Source: an uncultured Eubacteriales bacterium (GTDB taxonomy: Bacteria > Bacillota_A > Clostridia > Lachnospirales > Lachnospiraceae). From it: a stretch of 8,466 nt of DNA. The notes under the pieces are model-generated. The model saw nothing but the letters and a program-made list of their open reading frames with translations. It had not been told where the DNA came from and searched no databases. The DNA is taken from assembly GCA_902803345.1 (NCBI GenBank), contig CADCPV010000214.1, positions 1 through 8,466 on the forward strand, read 5' to 3'. Positions 1-7,157 of the stretch are shown piece after piece; position 1 is the first letter of the stretch, and each line of letters starts with the position of its first letter. A program made the position numbers and the translations under genes.

Positions 1-53
1 GACCTGGAACCGTCACCGAGGAGGCAGCCCCATCTCGCAGGCGAGTTCCGAGA
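1..53. other. Downstream flank of the DAHP synthase gene, nothing recognised
   Basis: After the TAA of the last gene the minus strand carries a possible hairpin, ATCTCG (54-49) with CGAGAT (37-32) around an 11-base loop, but no U-tract follows. No gene start or convincing terminator is visible, so the transcript may continue beyond the window. Confidence 0.4.
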
Positions 54-1082
54 TTACAGCAGCTCGGCAATCTCGTAAATCATCCGCTCAGTCTCTTCCC
101 AGCCGAGGCAGGGATCGGTGATGGACTTGCCGTAGCAGCCGCCGCCGACAGGCTGTGAGCCGGACTCAATGTAGCTTTCCACCATAAAGCCTTTGACAAG
201 CTTCCGGATTCTCTGGTCATAGCTGCGGCTCTGCAGGACTTCCCGGATGATTCGGGGCTGCATGAAGGGATCCTTGCCCGAATTTGAGTGATTCGTATCG
301 ATGATGCAGGCCGGGTGCGGAAGCTCAACCTTTTCGTAAAAATCACACAGAAGTTCCAGATCCTCATAGTGGTAATTGGGCTGGTGCTGGCCGTGCTTGT
401 TGGTATAGCCGCGGAGAATCGCATGCGTATAGGGATTTCCGAAGGAATGCGCCTCCCAGCCGCGGTAAATGAAGGTGTGCCCGTGATGGGCGGCAACAAT
501 CGCATTCATCATCACCGAATAGTCGCCGCTTGTCGGGTTCTTCATGCCGACCGGCACCTCGATGCCGGAGGCCGTGAGCCGATGCTGCTGATCCTCGACG
601 GAACGCGCGCCGACCGCGACATAAGCCAGGATATCGTCGAGATACTTGTGATTCTCCGGGTACAGCATTTCATCCGCACAGCCGAAACCTGTTTCCGCAA
701 CCGCCCGCATGTGAAGCTCGCGCGTCGCGATGATGCCCTTAAAAAGGTCCGGCTTTTCCGAAGGATCCGGCTGATGCAGAAGGCCCTTGTAGCCTTCGCC
801 GGTCGTCCGCGGCTTGTTGGTATAGATCCGCGGAACGATCATAATCTTTTCCGCAACCCGCTCCTGTACCGGGCAGAGCCGCGAAATGTAATCCAGCACA
901 CTGTCCTCGTTGTCCGCGGAGCAGGGGCCGATGACGAGGAGCAGGCGATCCGAGCGCCCGTCCAGAATACGCTTGATCTCCAGCACCCGTTTCTCCATTG
1001 TCTCGCTGACCTTGTGCGTCACCGGGAACATCTCTTTGACCTCCATCGGGATTGCCAGTTTGCGGTAAAAATCCATATTCAT
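54..1082 (-). CDS. aroF: Type I 3-deoxy-7-phosphoheptulonate (DAHP) synthase
   Basis: This enzyme condenses phosphoenolpyruvate with erythrose-4-phosphate to DAHP, the committed first step of the shikimate pathway, in the cytoplasm. The 342-residue product is close to the usual ~350 for the AroF/AroG/AroH (type I alpha) family. Visible motifs are GPCSADN (residues 52-58), KPRTTGEGYKG (90-100), GARSVEDQQHR (158-168) with PVGMKNPTSGD (177-187), DTNHSNSGK (262-270), ESYIESGSQ (302-310) and TDPCLGW (322-328). By family analogy the metal ligands are C54, H265, E302 and D323; all are present. The start at 1082 (MNMDF) was chosen because AGAGGAG lies 8 bases upstream; a longer frame to 1133 would add 17 residues of tyrA-overlapping sequence. 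It is the last gene seen, 37 bases after tyrA. There is no fused chorismate mutase domain. Which amino acid inhibits it cannot be read from sequence, so the symbol aroF rather than aroG or aroH is a choice. Confidence 0.95.
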   Translation of the reverse strand: MNMDFYRKLAIPMEVKEMFPVTHKVSETMEKRVLEIKRILDGRSDRLLLVIGPCSADNEDSVLDYISRLCPVQERVAEKIMIVPRIYTNKPRTTGEGYKGLLHQPDPSEKPDLFKGIIATRELHMRAVAETGFGCADEMLYPENHKYLDDILAYVAVGARSVEDQQHRLTASGIEVPVGMKNPTSGDYSVMMNAIVAAHHGHTFIYRGWEAHSFGNPYTHAILRGYTNKHGQHQPNYHYEDLELLCDFYEKVELPHPACIIDTNHSNSGKDPFMQPRIIREVLQSRSYDQRIRKLVKGFMVESYIESGSQPVGGGCYGKSITDPCLGWEETERMIYEIAELL

Positions 1083-1090
1083 GATTCTGT

Positions 1091-1097
1091 CTCCTCT
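1091..1097 (-). promoter_or_regulatory. Ribosome binding site of the DAHP synthase gene
   Basis: AGAGGAG lies 8 bases before the ATG at 1082. It is among the strongest Shine-Dalgarno matches in the window and sits in the widest gap between genes (1083-1119). It decides the start in favour of MNMDF over the longer in-frame ATG at 1133, which lies inside tyrA. Confidence 0.75.
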
Positions 1098-1119
1098 TTC
1101 TCTGTCACAAAACGCTGTC

Positions 1120-1977
1120 TCATCTCTTGTCAAACCAGCCGCGGCGCTCCGTTGAAAGCCGCATCTTTTCCCGCATGCCTTCTTTGTCTTCCGCTGCGAG
1201 CATATCCCGGAATTCCGTAAATTCTCTTAGAAAACCGTCCATTTCGGCAAGGAGTTTCTCCTTGTTCATCAGGAACAGTTCCGACCACATGCTGTCGTTG
1301 ATCCGGGCGATCCTCGTGAGATCCCGGAAGGAGTCGCCGGTGTAGTCCACAAGATGCTGGTTGTCCTTGCAGGTCATGAGGCTCACGGCAATGCAGTGCG
1401 TCAGCTGCGACACAAAAGCGATCATCTCGTCATGTTCTTCGGGTGAAAGCACCGAAATCCGCCGGAATCCCAGAATCCGCCCGAGGTCCTTGCACCATTC
1501 AATCGCCTCCGGCGTATTCTTTTCAGTCGGTGTCACAATGTAGTTCGCACCGTGAAACATCCGGTCGTCGCTGTTTTCGACGCCGTAGACTTCGCGTCCT
1601 GCCATTGGGTGGGCGGCGATGAATTCAACATCGGGCCGAAGGATGGCCTGAATGTCGTAAACCACACTGCTCTTCACGCCGGTCACGTCGGTAATCATGG
1701 TCCCCGGACGGAACAGCTGCTGGTGCTCGGCAATCCATTCCTTGAAAACGTTCGGATAGAGGCCGAAAATCACCGCATCCGCCTCCGATACCAGGTAGGA
1801 ACTGACAGAAATGTCCCCCTCTTCGATAATGCCTTCCCGGAGCGCGTATTCGATGGACTTTTCTCTGGTATCCACGGCCGCGACATGATAACCGAGCCGC
1901 GAAAGCGCCCGGGCGTAGCTTCCGCCCATAAGTCCGAGTCCGACAATCAGAATGTTTCCCTTACTGATCCACTGCAT
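1120..1977 (-). CDS. tyrA: Prephenate dehydrogenase, short form without ACT domain
   Basis: It oxidatively decarboxylates prephenate to 4-hydroxyphenylpyruvate with NAD(P), the Tyr branch step. The 285-residue protein opens with a Rossmann dinucleotide motif GLGLMGGS (residues 13-20), then TDVTGVKSS (97-105) and HPMAGRE (123-129). The histidine H123 matches the catalytic His of characterised TyrA proteins. SPEEHDEM (178-185), QLTHCIA (191-197), GDSFRDLTRIA (214-224) and W231 follow, as in the C-terminal helical dimerisation domain. At 285 residues it ends there, so the C-terminal ACT regulatory domain of Bacillus-type TyrA (~370 residues) and the N-terminal chorismate mutase of enteric TyrA are both absent. 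The start at 1977 (MQWIS) is favoured by GAGGTGG 6 bases upstream; the in-frame ATG at 1998 adds seven residues and lacks that spacing. It overlaps the end of aroA by 17 bases, suggesting coupled translation. Arogenate use cannot be excluded from sequence. Confidence 0.94.
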   Translation of the reverse strand: MQWISKGNILIVGLGLMGGSYARALSRLGYHVAAVDTREKSIEYALREGIIEEGDISVSSYLVSEADAVIFGLYPNVFKEWIAEHQQLFRPGTMITDVTGVKSSVVYDIQAILRPDVEFIAAHPMAGREVYGVENSDDRMFHGANYIVTPTEKNTPEAIEWCKDLGRILGFRRISVLSPEEHDEMIAFVSQLTHCIAVSLMTCKDNQHLVDYTGDSFRDLTRIARINDSMWSELFLMNKEKLLAEMDGFLREFTEFRDMLAAEDKEGMREKMRLSTERRGWFDKR

Positions 1978-3205
1978 ACTGTTCCACCTCAATTCCAAGT
2001 TTCTTCAATGTATCGAAATACTCCGGCCAGCTTTTCCGGACTGCCTCTGCGCCTTCAATTTCACCGCCGCAGAGCGTACACAGAGACGAAAGCGCCATGA
2101 CAATCCGGTGATCATTGTGCCCGTAAAGACGCTGTGAAGGTGCCCGGAGTTCCCCTGGACAGACTGTAAAGCTGTCCGCATCGTTTTCACAGCGGATGCC
2201 GAATTTCAGAAGCTCTTCCTGCATTGCCTGACAGCGGTCGCTCTCCTTCAGCCGAAGACGTCCGGTTCCGGTGAACCTGCCGCCGTGCATCGCCGCAGCA
2301 GCCGCAAAAAGCACCGGTCCGAGATCCGGGCAGTCGGATATGTCGATTTCCGCGAACCCTTTCTGAATGGCTTTAAAATGCTCCGCATAAATCCGGTCGC
2401 CCTGCAGCGAAAGCGGGTCCAGCCCTTCAATCCGAATTGTTCCGCCGAGCACATTCAGGACTTCGAGAAAAGCGGCGTTGCTGTAATCGCCTTCCACCGC
2501 ATACTCCTGTGCCCTGCTCTTCTGCCCGCCCGGAATCTCAATTGTCAATTCGTTACTCCACCCGGTTTCAACACGGAAAAGCCTGAGCGCCTGCATTGTC
2601 ATATCGATATAGGGCCGGCTTTCAACAGGAGGCAGCAGTTCGATTCGGCTGTCCCCCAAAAGATTCGGCAGTGCAAACAGCATCCCGCTCACGAACTGAC
2701 TGGAAATCCAGCCCGGAATCTGATAGCTGCCGGCCCGAAGATTCCCCTTTACAAGAAGGCTGTTCCCGCCCCGTTCGAAGAGAAATCCTTCTTTTCGGGC
2801 AAGGTCTTCATACACGGAAAGCGGGCGTTCAAACAGGCGCTTCGCTCCGGTAAAGCGTACTCCTCTTCCGAGTGTCAGTGCGATCGGAATCAGGAAACGC
2901 AGCGTTGACCCGGATTCCCGGACAGGAAGCAGAACCGGTTCGTCCGGTATGCCTGTGCTTTCACGGTCGGATCCAGGAACTCCGGGGCCGCTCAGGACTG
3001 CTTCCCCGTCCTTCAGAAGAACCGTTTTTCCAAGCGCCCGAAGGCAGTCAGCAGTCGCAAGGATGTCTTCGGAATCCGCAAGGTTCCGGATCCGGCTCTC
3101 CCCTTCCGAGAGCCCTGCCGCAAGAAGCAGGCGGTGCGCCATGCTTTTTGAGGGCGGCGCCGATACGGTGCCCGAAGCCTTCCCTGCATGAATCCGGGCT
3201 ATCAT
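1961..3205 (-). CDS. aroA: 3-phosphoshikimate 1-carboxyvinyltransferase (EPSP synthase)
   Basis: It transfers enolpyruvyl from PEP to shikimate-3-phosphate, the sixth pathway step and the target of glyphosate. The 414 residues show the N-terminal PPSKSMAHR (17-25; K20, S21, R25), the PEP-loop RESGSTLRFLIP (97-107 region), SSQFVSG (168-174), ESRPYIDMT (195-203), SDCPDLGP (290-297, with D294 as the likely equivalent of catalytic D313 of E. coli), KESDR (320-324), HNDHRIVMA (363-371) and VRKSWPEYF (389-397, K391 equivalent to K411). In the PEP loop the E. coli GNAGTAMRP is replaced by ESGSTLRF, so Thr97 and Pro101 equivalents are Ser100 and Phe104 while the Gly is kept. The ATG overlaps the aroQ stop in an ATGA arrangement, and GGAGGG lies 5 bases upstream. 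The last 17 bases overlap tyrA. Confidence 0.96.
   Translation of the reverse strand: MIARIHAGKASGTVSAPPSKSMAHRLLLAAGLSEGESRIRNLADSEDILATADCLRALGKTVLLKDGEAVLSGPGVPGSDRESTGIPDEPVLLPVRESGSTLRFLIPIALTLGRGVRFTGAKRLFERPLSVYEDLARKEGFLFERGGNSLLVKGNLRAGSYQIPGWISSQFVSGMLFALPNLLGDSRIELLPPVESRPYIDMTMQALRLFRVETGWSNELTIEIPGGQKSRAQEYAVEGDYSNAAFLEVLNVLGGTIRIEGLDPLSLQGDRIYAEHFKAIQKGFAEIDISDCPDLGPVLFAAAAAMHGGRFTGTGRLRLKESDRCQAMQEELLKFGIRCENDADSFTVCPGELRAPSQRLYGHNDHRIVMALSSLCTLCGGEIEGAEAVRKSWPEYFDTLKKLGIEVEQYAVDQ
1984..1990 (-). promoter_or_regulatory. Ribosome binding site of tyrA, inside the aroA coding end
   Basis: GAGGTGG lies within the last codons of aroA, 6 bases before the tyrA ATG at 1977. The site is read by ribosomes still finishing aroA, which supports coupling between the two genes. 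It selects the MQWIS start over the ATG at 1998. Confidence 0.65.
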
Positions 3206-3648
3206 GATTTCCCTCCGCGGTTCAGGTACGAGAGAAGAAAATCCATTGCTTCCAGATAGCCGCTGATCCCGTGTCCGGTGATTGTTTTCACGCAGACGGC
3301 ACGGATATAGGAAATCTGACGGAAAGCTTCGCGTTCCTCCACTTTCGAGATATGCACTTCAACCGCCGGAATCCCGACTGCTTTCAGTGCATCAAGAAGC
3401 GCAATACTCGTATGCGTATAGGCCCCCGGATTGATGACGATTCCGTCGATCCGTCCGTAAGCGCGCTGGATTTCGTCGACAAGATCCCCCTCGTGATTGG
3501 ACTGATAAAGCTCCAGATCAATCCCCAGCTCTTCCGCATGGAAAAGGGCTCTCTGACAGAGTGCTTCGTAGTTCTCCGTGCCGTAGATTCCCGGTTCCCG
3601 GATCCCCAGCATGTTGAGATTCGGGCCGTTGATGATGAGTAATTTCAT
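3202..3648 (-). CDS. aroQ: Type II 3-dehydroquinate dehydratase
   Basis: It dehydrates 3-dehydroquinate to 3-dehydroshikimate, the third pathway step, by the type II (anti-elimination) mechanism; the family forms dodecamers. The 148-residue length is typical. Motifs are NGPNLNMLGIREPGIYG (7-23) with the lid Arg R17 and catalytic Tyr Y22, YQSNHEG (48-54), NPGAYTHTS (73-81) with N73 and H79, and EVHISKVEEREAFR (97-110) with H99, R106 and R110. These correspond to the known active-site residues of the Mycobacterium and Streptomyces enzymes. The substrate loop carries SKVEE where many family members have SNxHA, while the Arg pair is kept. The start at 3648 (MKLLI) is set by GAGGG a few bases upstream; a longer frame to 3747 lies inside the preceding gene and would add unrelated sequence. 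It lies 14 bases after aroE-aroK and overlaps aroA by 4 bases. Confidence 0.96.
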   Translation of the reverse strand: MKLLIINGPNLNMLGIREPGIYGTENYEALCQRALFHAEELGIDLELYQSNHEGDLVDEIQRAYGRIDGIVINPGAYTHTSIALLDALKAVGIPAVEVHISKVEEREAFRQISYIRAVCVKTITGHGISGYLEAMDFLLSYLNRGGKS

Positions 3649-3653
3649 AATTT

Positions 3654-3658
3654 CCCTC
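3654..3658 (-). promoter_or_regulatory. Ribosome binding site of aroQ
   Basis: GAGGG sits 5 bases before the ATG at 3648, in the 14-base gap after the aroE-aroK stop. It decides the start against the longer in-frame ATG at 3747. Confidence 0.65.
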
Positions 3659-3662
3659 TTGA

Positions 3663-4913
3663 TCAGCTCTCCAGCCGGTTTTTCAGCAGGATCCCTGCCG
3701 TATCCTCCGGCGTTCCCTTGACAAGCACCACGGAATCCGCGCTCCACAGATACAGCGGAAGCCGTGCACGGTAAAGCGCCGCAACCTTCTCTCTGGTATC
3801 CGCAAGCGGCCGGTCAGGCGACGGTTCAATCTCGGAAATATCCCGCTGCAGAAAGAAAATCCGTCCGTTTTTCTTCAGTTCCCGCAGGTTTTTTTCCCGA
3901 AGCACTGCGCCGCCGCCGGTCGATATGATAATGCCGTTTTCCCGGGAAGCGCTGCGGATGGCTTCGGTTTCCATCGCGCGGAAGCCTTCCTCGCCGAATT
4001 TTTCGAAAATCTCCGGGATGCTCATGCCGGCATCCGCCGCGATCAGCGCATCCGTATCGACAAGCTTCCGCCCGGTGATCCGCCGAAGTGCCTTTCCGAC
4101 AGCCGATTTTCCGGCGCCGGACATCCCGGTGATGACGATGTTTTCCTTGTCATAGCGGAGCTTTTTGAAGATCCGCTCCGTCATTCCTTCCCGCACCGGA
4201 CGACCGGTGAAAAGGGCTGAAGCGTACACGGCCTGCGCAACCAGCATATAGAGACCGCCCTCCGAGCGGATCTTCCGGTCTTCCGCCTGCTGGACAAAAA
4301 TCGTCCGGAGCGGATTGTAGACCGCGTCCAGCGCCCCCAACAGATTCGGGAAGGCCGAAAAGTCAAGCGGACAGGCGTCCGTTTCCGGGAACATTCCGAC
4401 CGGCGTCGTATTGACGATGATTTCGGCGTCCGTATGGTCCGAATATGCCTCCTCATAGGTGATGATACCCGGATCTTCCTCACTTTTTCTGCGGCTCACG
4501 CGATAGATTGCACGCGCTTCATGCGACTCCATCAGGGCCTTTGCGGTTTTGGATGTCCCGCCGGTCCCGAGGATCAGCACTTTTTTCCCGCAGGGGTCGA
4601 TCCCGAGCCTCTGAAGAAGCGCGTCCATGCCCGAGAAATCCGTATTGTCGCCGAAAAGCTTCCCGTCCCGGTTCACAATCGTGTTGACAGCGCCGATTGC
4701 ACGCGCCTTCGGGGAAATCTCCGAAAGGTACGGGATCACCGCTTCCTTGTACGGGATTGTCACGTTGATGGCGCGAAAATCCGCAGCCTTCATGAAAGCG
4801 CAGAGATCCCCTCTTTCGATCTCCCGGAGCTGATAATCATAATCGCCGATCAGCTGATGTATTTCCCGGCTGAAGCTGTGCGGCAGGTGTTCGCCGATGC
4901 ATCCGTATTCCAT
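3663..4913 (-). CDS. aroE-aroK: Fused shikimate dehydrogenase-shikimate kinase (AroE-AroK)
   Basis: One 416-residue protein carries two consecutive steps: NADPH-dependent reduction of 3-dehydroshikimate to shikimate, then ATP phosphorylation to shikimate-3-phosphate. The AroE part (about 1-252) shows HSFS (12-15), NVTIPYKE (50-57) with catalytic K56, GAVNTI (74-79), GDNTDFSGM (88-96) with D92, the NADP loop LGTGGTSKTA (115-124), NTTPVGM (168-174), DAVYNPLRT (196-204) and GLYMLVAQA (220-228). The AroK part (about 257-416) shows Walker A GMSGAGKS (263-270), DTD (286-288), FGEEGFRAME (306-315) with R312, STGGGAV (331-337), DRPLAD (367-372) in the lid and RARLPLY (382-388). Each part has roughly the length of a stand-alone enzyme, and the join is short (LRYDKEN, 252-258), with no stop or start between them. 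The ATG at 4913 has GGAG 5 bases upstream and lies 24 bases after aroC. All key residues of both enzymes appear intact, so both activities are expected. Confidence 0.95.
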   Translation of the reverse strand: MEYGCIGEHLPHSFSREIHQLIGDYDYQLREIERGDLCAFMKAADFRAINVTIPYKEAVIPYLSEISPKARAIGAVNTIVNRDGKLFGDNTDFSGMDALLQRLGIDPCGKKVLILGTGGTSKTAKALMESHEARAIYRVSRRKSEEDPGIITYEEAYSDHTDAEIIVNTTPVGMFPETDACPLDFSAFPNLLGALDAVYNPLRTIFVQQAEDRKIRSEGGLYMLVAQAVYASALFTGRPVREGMTERIFKKLRYDKENIVITGMSGAGKSAVGKALRRITGRKLVDTDALIAADAGMSIPEIFEKFGEEGFRAMETEAIRSASRENGIIISTGGGAVLREKNLRELKKNGRIFFLQRDISEIEPSPDRPLADTREKVAALYRARLPLYLWSADSVVLVKGTPEDTAGILLKNRLES

Positions 4914-4937
4914 GTTGTCTCCAAAAGTTCCGTGTGT

Positions 4938-6131
4938 TTACTCTGCAAGCCAGTCCGTACCGCAGCGAAGCGCAAGAAGGTCTGCGACGGCAAGTGCCGC
5001 CGCACAGTCCGCGGCAATCCGCGCCCGGTGAATGATCGCCGGGTCGTGCCGGCCGGAAACAGTAATTTCCGTCTCCTCCATCGTGCGGAAGTTGACAGTT
5101 CGCTGCGGCAGGCTGATCGAGGGTGTCGGCTTTACAGCGATCCGGAAAAGAACCGGCATTCCGTTTGTCATGCCGCCGTTCACGCCGCCGTTGTGATTGG
5201 TCAGCGTCCGGATGGCCTTCTCATGCGGAATTTGACCGTTTTCCGGCCCTTCGCTGCCTTCAGCGGGAAAATCTGCACAGGGCACCGAAGAAGCCGTAAA
5301 AGCGTCGTTATACACGCTTCCGCGCTCCCCGACCATAGAGAAGGCTTCACCGAATTCGACGCCCTTCACCGCCGGTATTGCAAAAAGGATGTGCGATAGC
5401 TCTGATTCGACCGAATCGAACCAGGGCTCGCCGACGCCGGCCGGTATCCCCGTGACTGCGCACTCGAGGATTCCGCCGACGCTGTCCTGATCTTCTTTTG
5501 CCTGCAGGATCCGCTGCTGCATTATCTCAGCGACCGCATCCTGAATCACCGGGAACGTTTTTGTCTTCAGCGCCTCGATCTCCTGATTCAGCGTCTGTTC
5601 ATCCGAAGAAAATGCCCGGTCTTCGATAAAACGCGCTTCGCCTTCTTTCCCGCCGCCGAGCATCCGGATATGCGATCCGATCCGGATCCCTTTCTTTTGA
5701 AGCGCCGGGAGCAGGATTCCGCCGGCTGCGACAAGCGCAGCCGTGAGGCGTCCGCTCTGATGTCCGCCGCCCCGGGGATCCGCGAAGCCGTGGTATTTGC
5801 AGAAGGCCGTATAGTCCGCGTGTCCGGGTCGTGCAAGATCCTTCAGCGCGCTGTAGTCGCCGCTTTTCGTATTGCTGTTCGGAATCAGGATGCAAAGAGG
5901 CGTCCCCGTCGTATATCCCTGATAAACACCGCTCACGATCCGGAATTCATCCTGCTCAACGCGGGCTGTCGAGATCGCGCCGGAGGGCCTCCGAAGACGA
6001 AGCGTTTCGCGGATGCTGTCCTCCGATACCGGGATTCCGGGCGTGAGTCCCGAAAGCACGCAGCCGATTTCCGGCCCGTGCGATTCGCCGAATATGGTAA
6101 GGCTGATACTGTTTCCAAAAGTGTTTTTCAT
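4938..6131 (-). CDS. aroC: Chorismate synthase
   Basis: It converts EPSP to chorismate, the last step of the common pathway, using reduced FMN as a catalytic cofactor. The 397-residue product is slightly longer than the common 350-390. Signature regions are all visible: [10 protein letters not shown] (14-23 region), [10 protein letters not shown] followed by [15 protein letters not shown] in the first half, [15 protein letters not shown] and KPTPSI in the second half, and [11 protein letters not shown] near the C-terminus. The start at 6131 (MKNTFGNSI) is chosen because family members begin almost directly with this FGxS segment and AAAGGA lies 6 bases upstream. The longer frame to 6233 reads through the end of aroB in another frame. 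It lies 10 bases after aroB. Whether the organism uses a separate flavin reductase (monofunctional type) cannot be told from this gene. Confidence 0.96.
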   Translation of the reverse strand: MKNTFGNSISLTIFGESHGPEIGCVLSGLTPGIPVSEDSIRETLRLRRPSGAISTARVEQDEFRIVSGVYQGYTTGTPLCILIPNSNTKSGDYSALKDLARPGHADYTAFCKYHGFADPRGGGHQSGRLTAALVAAGGILLPALQKKGIRIGSHIRMLGGGKEGEARFIEDRAFSSDEQTLNQEIEALKTKTFPVIQDAVAEIMQQRILQAKEDQDSVGGILECAVTGIPAGVGEPWFDSVESELSHILFAIPAVKGVEFGEAFSMVGERGSVYNDAFTASSVPCADFPAEGSEGPENGQIPHEKAIRTLTNHNGGVNGGMTNGMPVLFRIAVKPTPSISLPQRTVNFRTMEETEITVSGRHDPAIIHRARIAADCAAALAVADLLALRCGTDWLAE

Positions 6132-6137
6132 GGTGTT

Positions 6138-6143
6138 TCCTTT
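6138..6143 (-). promoter_or_regulatory. Ribosome binding site of aroC
   Basis: AAAGGA overlaps the aroB stop codon (6144-6142) and lies 6 bases before the ATG at 6131. The overlap suggests re-initiation by ribosomes leaving aroB, and it sets the MKNTF start. Confidence 0.6.
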
Positions 6144-7146
6144 ATTCTCTAATTCCGGCAAAAAGCCTTTCGCGGATCTCCTCCTCGGAAAGTTTCTGAA
6201 GCCTGAAACGCCCGATTTCTTCACAGAGCACACAGGTTATGCCGCCTGAAACTGCCTTCTTGTCATGCATGACGGCGGACAGGACCTGCTCCCGGTCAGC
6301 CTGAACCGATACCGGAAGGCTGAGCTTCTGAAGCACCGGAAGAAGCCGCTCCCGCACCGGATCCGAACACATCGGAATCATCCCTAATGCGACACATTCT
6401 CCGTGCAGAAGCCCCGTCACGCTCTCAATGCCGTGTCCGATCGTATGGCCGAAATTCAGGGCTTTCCGAAGTCCCTGCTCCCGCTCGTCCTGCTCCACAA
6501 CCATCTTTTTGATCTCAAGCGATCTTGTGATGATTTCAGGAAGCTTCGCATAGGGGTCTCCCCGTTCAAACAGTGAGAACAGTTCTTCGTCGAAGCAGGC
6601 CGCCATCTTCAGTGCTTCCGCGAGGCCGTTTGCGGTCTGATCCTTCGAAAGTGTCCTGAGAAGCTCCGGGTCGACCAGCACTTTTTTCGGCTGGTAGAAT
6701 GCGCCGACAATGTTCTTGATTCCACCGAAATTCACGGCTGTCTTGCCGCCGATCGAACTGTCGATCTGAGAAAGCACTGTCGTCGGAATGTTGTAAAAAT
6801 CAATCCCGCGCATGTAGGAAGCCGCTGCAAAGCCCGAAAGGTCTCCGACCACACCGCCGCCGATCCCGACGACCGCATCGGTCCGAAGGAAACCCCGATC
6901 GAGCATCGTCTGAAGAAGTTTCTCCCAGATGCGGATGCTCTTCGATCCTTCACCCTGCGGGACTGTCACGATCGCAGGCTCCAGACATTTTTCAGCCAAT
7001 GTTTCCGCGTATTCTTTGGGAACGCCTTCGTCCGTCACAATCAGCACTTTCCGCTGCAGACAGAGAAGCGTTTCCGCGCGCTGAAGACAGCCCGGATCGA
7101 TCACAATGTCATAGCTGTTTTCCGGAAGGTTCATTGAAAGAATCAT
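6142..7146 (-). CDS. aroB: 3-dehydroquinate synthase
   Basis: It cyclises DAHP to 3-dehydroquinate, the second pathway step, with NAD and a divalent metal. The 334-residue protein is near the lower end of the family range. It shows PQGEGSKS (63-70), the NAD-binding GIGGGVVGDLSGFAA (94-108), PTTVLSQIDSSIGGKTAVN (121-139), KNIVGAFYQP (144-153), GLAEALK (174-180), NFGHTIGHGIE (231-241) and LHGECVALGM (247-256). By family analogy E177, H234 and H248 are the metal ligands. The start at 7146 (MILSMN) has GAGG 6 bases upstream (GAGGTG at 7156-7151); a second ATG four codons in (7134) is a weaker alternative. The much longer open frame up to 7659 is a shadow across pheA with no family resemblance. 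It follows the pheA stop by 11 bases. Confidence 0.95.
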   Translation of the reverse strand: MILSMNLPENSYDIVIDPGCLQRAETLLCLQRKVLIVTDEGVPKEYAETLAEKCLEPAIVTVPQGEGSKSIRIWEKLLQTMLDRGFLRTDAVVGIGGGVVGDLSGFAAASYMRGIDFYNIPTTVLSQIDSSIGGKTAVNFGGIKNIVGAFYQPKKVLVDPELLRTLSKDQTANGLAEALKMAACFDEELFSLFERGDPYAKLPEIITRSLEIKKMVVEQDEREQGLRKALNFGHTIGHGIESVTGLLHGECVALGMIPMCSDPVRERLLPVLQKLSLPVSVQADREQVLSAVMHDKKAVSGGITCVLCEEIGRFRLQKLSEEEIRERLFAGIRE

Positions 7147-7150
7147 CTGG

Positions 7151-7156
7151 CACCTC
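7151..7156 (-). promoter_or_regulatory. Ribosome binding site of aroB
   Basis: GAGGTG lies in the 11-base gap directly after the pheA stop codon, with its GAGG core 6 bases before the ATG at 7146. It supports MILSMN as the start rather than any upstream codon in the long shadow frame. Confidence 0.6.
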
Positions 7157-7157
7157 G

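Noticed and set aside
32..54. Hairpin after the DAHP synthase stop as operon terminator
   Set aside because: Only 6 bp with an 11-base loop and no U-tract, so it does not qualify as an intrinsic terminator.
288..1220. Long plus-strand frame of 310 codons opposite the DAHP synthase gene
   Set aside because: It lies wholly antisense to a clear DAHP synthase gene and the tail of tyrA, has no recognisable motifs, and is explained by the codon bias of the opposite strand.
4434..5399. Plus-strand frame of 321 codons across aroE and aroC
   Set aside because: Antisense to two well-supported genes, Cys- and Arg-rich composition, no domain recognised; a shadow frame.
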